Positions 61,888-64,000 of a stretch of 64,000 nt of DNA are shown here, piece after piece. The DNA is from Clostridiales bacterium (GTDB lineage: Bacteria; Bacillota; Clostridia; Christensenellales; Borkfalkiaceae). The DNA lies in assembly GCA_003523255.1 (NCBI GenBank), contig DPGH01000002.1, forward strand, positions 219,849-283,848, given 5' to 3'. A program made the translations under genes and the position numbers. Below the pieces are notes generated by a model that saw only the letters and a list, made by a program, of their open reading frames with translations, had not been told where the DNA came from and did no database searches. The stretch's first letter is position 1, and the number at the start of each line of letters is the position of its first letter.

Positions 61888-62824
61888 CTTTCTCTCCTTT
61901 GTCGTTTTCGTTTTTATTTTCCGCCGAAACCACATCGGATTCCGACTGTTCAACCGTATCTTGAACTTTTTCTTCGCAAGGTTCGCCATTCGCCTCACCT
62001 GCGGCGGCGGTGCCTTCGTCCTTCAAAACGAACGGTATTTTAAGCCATTTGTAAATCAAAAGCATTGCGATGCCGCCCGCGATAAATACTATAGACTGCC
62101 ATTGCGAAGGCGCCAGCCCCAAAAAAGTACCCCCGCGCGCGTCCGTACGGAAAATTTCTATAAATATTCTCCATACGCCGTACGCTATAAGGTAAACCGG
62201 CATGGTTATGTTACTCTTTTTAAAGTACATTACCGTCAAAACCGCGCACAACGCGAATAAAAACAACGCTTCGTAAAGTTGAGTGGGTACGTAATATCCC
62301 CACACGCCCGTATCCGAGGCTTTCATCCATATTCCGCCGAAAACGTAACTCGTACCGAGGTTTGCGCCGTGGCAACAACCCGCCATCAGACAACCTATTC
62401 GCCCGAAACCGTGTGCAAGCGTTATGGAAATCGGTGCGACGAGAAAAGTTTTGTTAAATTCTTTTTTGTGCAAACCTTCTTCTTTGCCCTTAAAAAACAA
62501 TTTGCCGCCGACAAAGTAGAAAAGCAAAAACACCGCCGCTCCGCCGATAAAGCCGCCCATTGCGGTTATGCCTGCGTGATAAAAATCAAACGTTCCTTTT
62601 TCTATCCAGTCGTAAATCGCCTGATATAATTTCGCAAACAAAAAACCGAGCGCAATCGCCGCGATTATAACGAAAAAGGTAAAGTCCTGCACTTTTTCGG
62701 GCATGCCTTTTCTTTTCGTAAAATCAAAGTAAACCCATAAACAGGCAAGTATGCCTATCGCGATAAACACGCCGTATAAATACACGCCTTTACCGAAAAC
62801 GGTAAATATCGGATTTGGTACCAT
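61871..62824 (-). CDS. lgt: Prolipoprotein diacylglyceryl transferase
   Basis: A 317-residue, seven-helix enzyme that attaches diacylglycerol to the lipobox Cys of prelipoproteins, including those encoded at 339-9765. AITAMGGFIGG, HGFGRIGCLMAGCCHG (the Lgt signature region) and YLIAYGVWRIFIEIFRTD are conserved. The C-terminal ~45 residues form a highly acidic, hydrophilic tail not part of the core enzyme. The promoter at 62857-62885 is consensus. Confidence 0.95.
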   Translation of the reverse strand: MVPNPIFTVFGKGVYLYGVFIAIGILACLWVYFDFTKRKGMPEKVQDFTFFVIIAAIALGFLFAKLYQAIYDWIEKGTFDFYHAGITAMGGFIGGAAVFLLFYFVGGKLFFKGKEEGLHKKEFNKTFLVAPISITLAHGFGRIGCLMAGCCHGANLGTSYVFGGIWMKASDTGVWGYYVPTQLYEALFLFALCAVLTVMYFKKSNITMPVYLIAYGVWRIFIEIFRTDARGGTFLGLAPSQWQSIVFIAGGIAMLLIYKWLKIPFVLKDEGTAAAGEANGEPCEEKVQDTVEQSESDVVSAENKNENDKGEKDERKE

Positions 62825-62856
62825 ATTTTATGTCCGTCCTTGTTTATTCGATTATT

Positions 62857-62885
62857 ATTATACATAGCGCGCAAAAAAAAGTCAA
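62857..62885 (-). promoter_or_regulatory. Promoter of lgt
   Basis: Minus strand: TTGACT (62880-62885), 17-bp spacer, TATAAT (62857-62862). Confidence 0.85.
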
Positions 62886-62913
62886 CGATTATAATTTTTA
62901 TCCGAGATTTTAT

Positions 62914-62942
62914 TTGCGTTTGCCCCGCTAATCGTGTATAAT
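62914..62942 (+). promoter_or_regulatory. Promoter of tRNA-Ser
   Basis: TTGCGT (62914-62919), 17-bp spacer, TATAAT (62937-62942), 14 bp before the tRNA. Confidence 0.8.
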
Positions 62943-62956
62943 GGTGTAAGTAATTC

Positions 62957-63045
62957 GGAAGTGTATCGAAGTGGTCATAACGGCCCTGACTCGAAATCAG
63001 GTAGCGGGCAACCGCTCGTGGGTTCGAATCCCACCGCTTCCGCCA
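62957..63045 (+). tRNA. tRNA-Ser (anticodon CGA)
   Basis: An 89-nt class II tRNA with encoded CCA. Acceptor GGAAGTG pairs with CGCTTCC; anticodon stem CCTGA/TCAGG holds CTCGAAA, anticodon CGA (reads TCG). The long variable arm is TAGCGGGCAACCGCT, the T-loop TTCGAAT. It borders a serine recombinase element on the 3' side. Confidence 0.95.
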
Positions 63046-63049
63046 TCAA

Positions 63050-63097
63050 GACACACGCAAAAGGAGCGTATAAAACTCCGCCGCGTGTGTCTTTTTC
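63050..63097 (+). terminator. Terminator after tRNA-Ser
   Basis: GACACACGC / GCGTGTGTC stem with an inner GGAG/CTCC helix, then TTTTT. Confidence 0.8.
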
Positions 63098-63275
63098 TAT
63101 GAAAAACAGGGGTAAATTGCCGTTTTTATGGTAGTTTACCCTTTTTATCGTTTCTTCGCGTATCGCCGTAGGGATTTGTTCTTCTCTCGCTTTGGAAAAT
63201 CTCAAACCGCTGACGATTGCACAAAAAGGATTTTTGCACGATAAGGAGCGTATGATTTCTTCTGTCTTAATCAAC

Positions 63276-63315
63276 GAAAAAATGACCGACCACACTCTTA
63301 TGAACGCAGTCGGTC
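63276..63315 (-). terminator. Terminator of the partial serine recombinase
   Basis: GACCGAC / GTCGGTC stem, then ATTTTTT on the minus strand, starting 6 bp after the stop. Confidence 0.7.
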
Positions 63316-63321
63316 GTTTGC

Positions 63322-64000
63322 TTATAAAGTTTCTCTTACTGTTATTCCGCACTCGAACTCTATTTCGATTTCCTTGTTGGACAGCACGGTGATTTTCCGC
63401 ACAAGACTTTTGAACATCACTCGGTCGAACTCTTCAAGTATCTTTCCTGTCTGTAGCAGTTTGGTCACTTCTTCGATTCGGTAAGATGCGAGTTGGACTT
63501 TTCCTTGCTCGGACAGTATCTCTTCTTTTCTCATAAGCAGTTGGTCTATTTTCATTCCGACCTGCTGACTTTGCTGTTCATATTCTTTATCGGTAATCTC
63601 TCCGTTGTTCCTTTTCATCAGCAGTTCCATCATCTGCTCTTGTAGCTTTTCTATCTCGGCATTCACTTCATTTATCGCTGTCGCACAGGAGTCCGTTATT
63701 TCGCTCACGGTCGCACTTTGCAGTTTTTCGAGTATTCGTTCCTTGTCTCCTATAAGTTCGTTTAATGCCCTTACAAACGCTTTCTCAAGGGCTTCTTCTT
63801 TGATAGGTCGGCTCTTGCAGTATTCCGCTCCATTGTTTTCGTGTCTTTTGCACACCCATATGTAGTACTTGTAGGCTTCAATCAGCAATCTTGTAACGAC
63901 TTCGTCTTTGATGTCATGGGATGTGCATTCCTTTACCCCATAAACATCCTTTTTCCGACATGTCCACTTTATACACATATGTATGTTTTCAGACTCGAAT
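63322..64000 (-). CDS. Large serine recombinase, C-terminal part (runs off window)
   Basis: The frame is open to the window edge; about 226 C-terminal residues are visible. CRKKDVYGVKEC and VCKRHENNGAEYC are Cys pairs of the zinc-ribbon region, followed by a coiled coil (EINEVNAEIEKLQEQMMELL-type, residues ~100-170) and the usual C-terminal LVRKITVLSNKEIEIEFECG. The catalytic domain is beyond 64000. Integration beside tRNA-Ser is suggested by position. It is not closely similar to the recombinase at 37680. Confidence 0.85.
   Translation of the reverse strand, partial: FESENIHMCIKWTCRKKDVYGVKECTSHDIKDEVVTRLLIEAYKYYIWVCKRHENNGAEYCKSRPIKEEALEKAFVRALNELIGDKERILEKLQSATVSEITDSCATAINEVNAEIEKLQEQMMELLMKRNNGEITDKEYEQQSQQVGMKIDQLLMRKEEILSEQGKVQLASYRIEEVTKLLQTGKILEEFDRVMFKSLVRKITVLSNKEIEIEFECGITVRETL

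Noticed and set aside
62975..63352. Minus-strand frame with AVGFEPTSGCPLPDFES
   Set aside because: Antisense translation of tRNA-Ser.
1..64000. CRISPR array, rRNA operon or replication origin
   Set aside because: No regularly spaced short repeats, no rRNA-like sequence and no dnaA-box cluster were seen.

Overview
The window comes from a spore-forming member of the Clostridia (Bacillota). It carries an intact sigma-K gene, a tricistronic GerA/GerB/GerC germinant receptor, lipoproteins with Lgt, RNase J, good TTGACA-17-TATAAT promoters, AGGAGG-type ribosome binding sites and U-tract terminators. Moderate GC with many GCG and TCG codons, together with the glycan genes, suggests an uncultivated gut lineage of Christensenellales type. 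That placement is an inference from style, not from a marker search.

Region 1 (1-20.7 kb) is a glycan-use locus. A minus-strand operon starts near 10.7 kb and encodes an MBL-fold hydrolase, a 1658-residue lipoprotein, a 41-residue peptide, an 856-residue secreted protein, a sugar-binding lipoprotein and the start of an ABC permease. Beside it lie a GH94 phosphorylase with a GH36 enzyme (minus), a divergent GH37 trehalase with a second MBL hydrolase (plus), a decayed FAD oxidoreductase and a GH4 glycosidase. Three of the minus-strand transcription units share the same box at the same distance upstream of the promoter, so they look like one regulon.

Region 2 (20.7-32.8 kb) is mostly core: a CapA-like phosphoesterase, thyA-folA, an SDR, a TM1266-family protein, sigK, the germination operon, a 31-codon micro-gene with its own promoter and terminator, upp, and a uracil permease. 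A U-rich leader peptide that overlaps a terminator precedes the permease and looks like a pyrBI-type attenuator.

Region 3 (33.2-40.9 kb) starts at tRNA-Ala(CGC) and is a degraded mobile island. It holds a chimeric helicase/subtilase ORF, an AAA ATPase with DUF4143, a large serine recombinase, two diverged flanking repeats, and an ABC ATPase fragment joined to a Gfo/Idh fragment by a deletion.

Region 4 (40.9-52.2 kb) is metal homeostasis around a type IIA topoisomerase pair: two FeoA proteins, FeoB and a FeoB-associated Cys-rich peptide, a divergent TetR regulator, and a copper P-type ATPase fused to a CopZ-like domain. The same 24-bp dyad brackets the feo promoter and sits exactly 4 bp upstream of the copA -35 element.

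Region 5 (52.2-64 kb) holds a MacB/FtsX-type ABC exporter, an operon of RNase J with the tRNA wobble-uridine enzymes TrmR and TrhP, serC-serA, a zinc-ribbon membrane protein, lgt, tRNA-Ser(CGA) and the C-terminal end of another serine recombinase that runs off the window. No CRISPR array or rRNA gene was seen.
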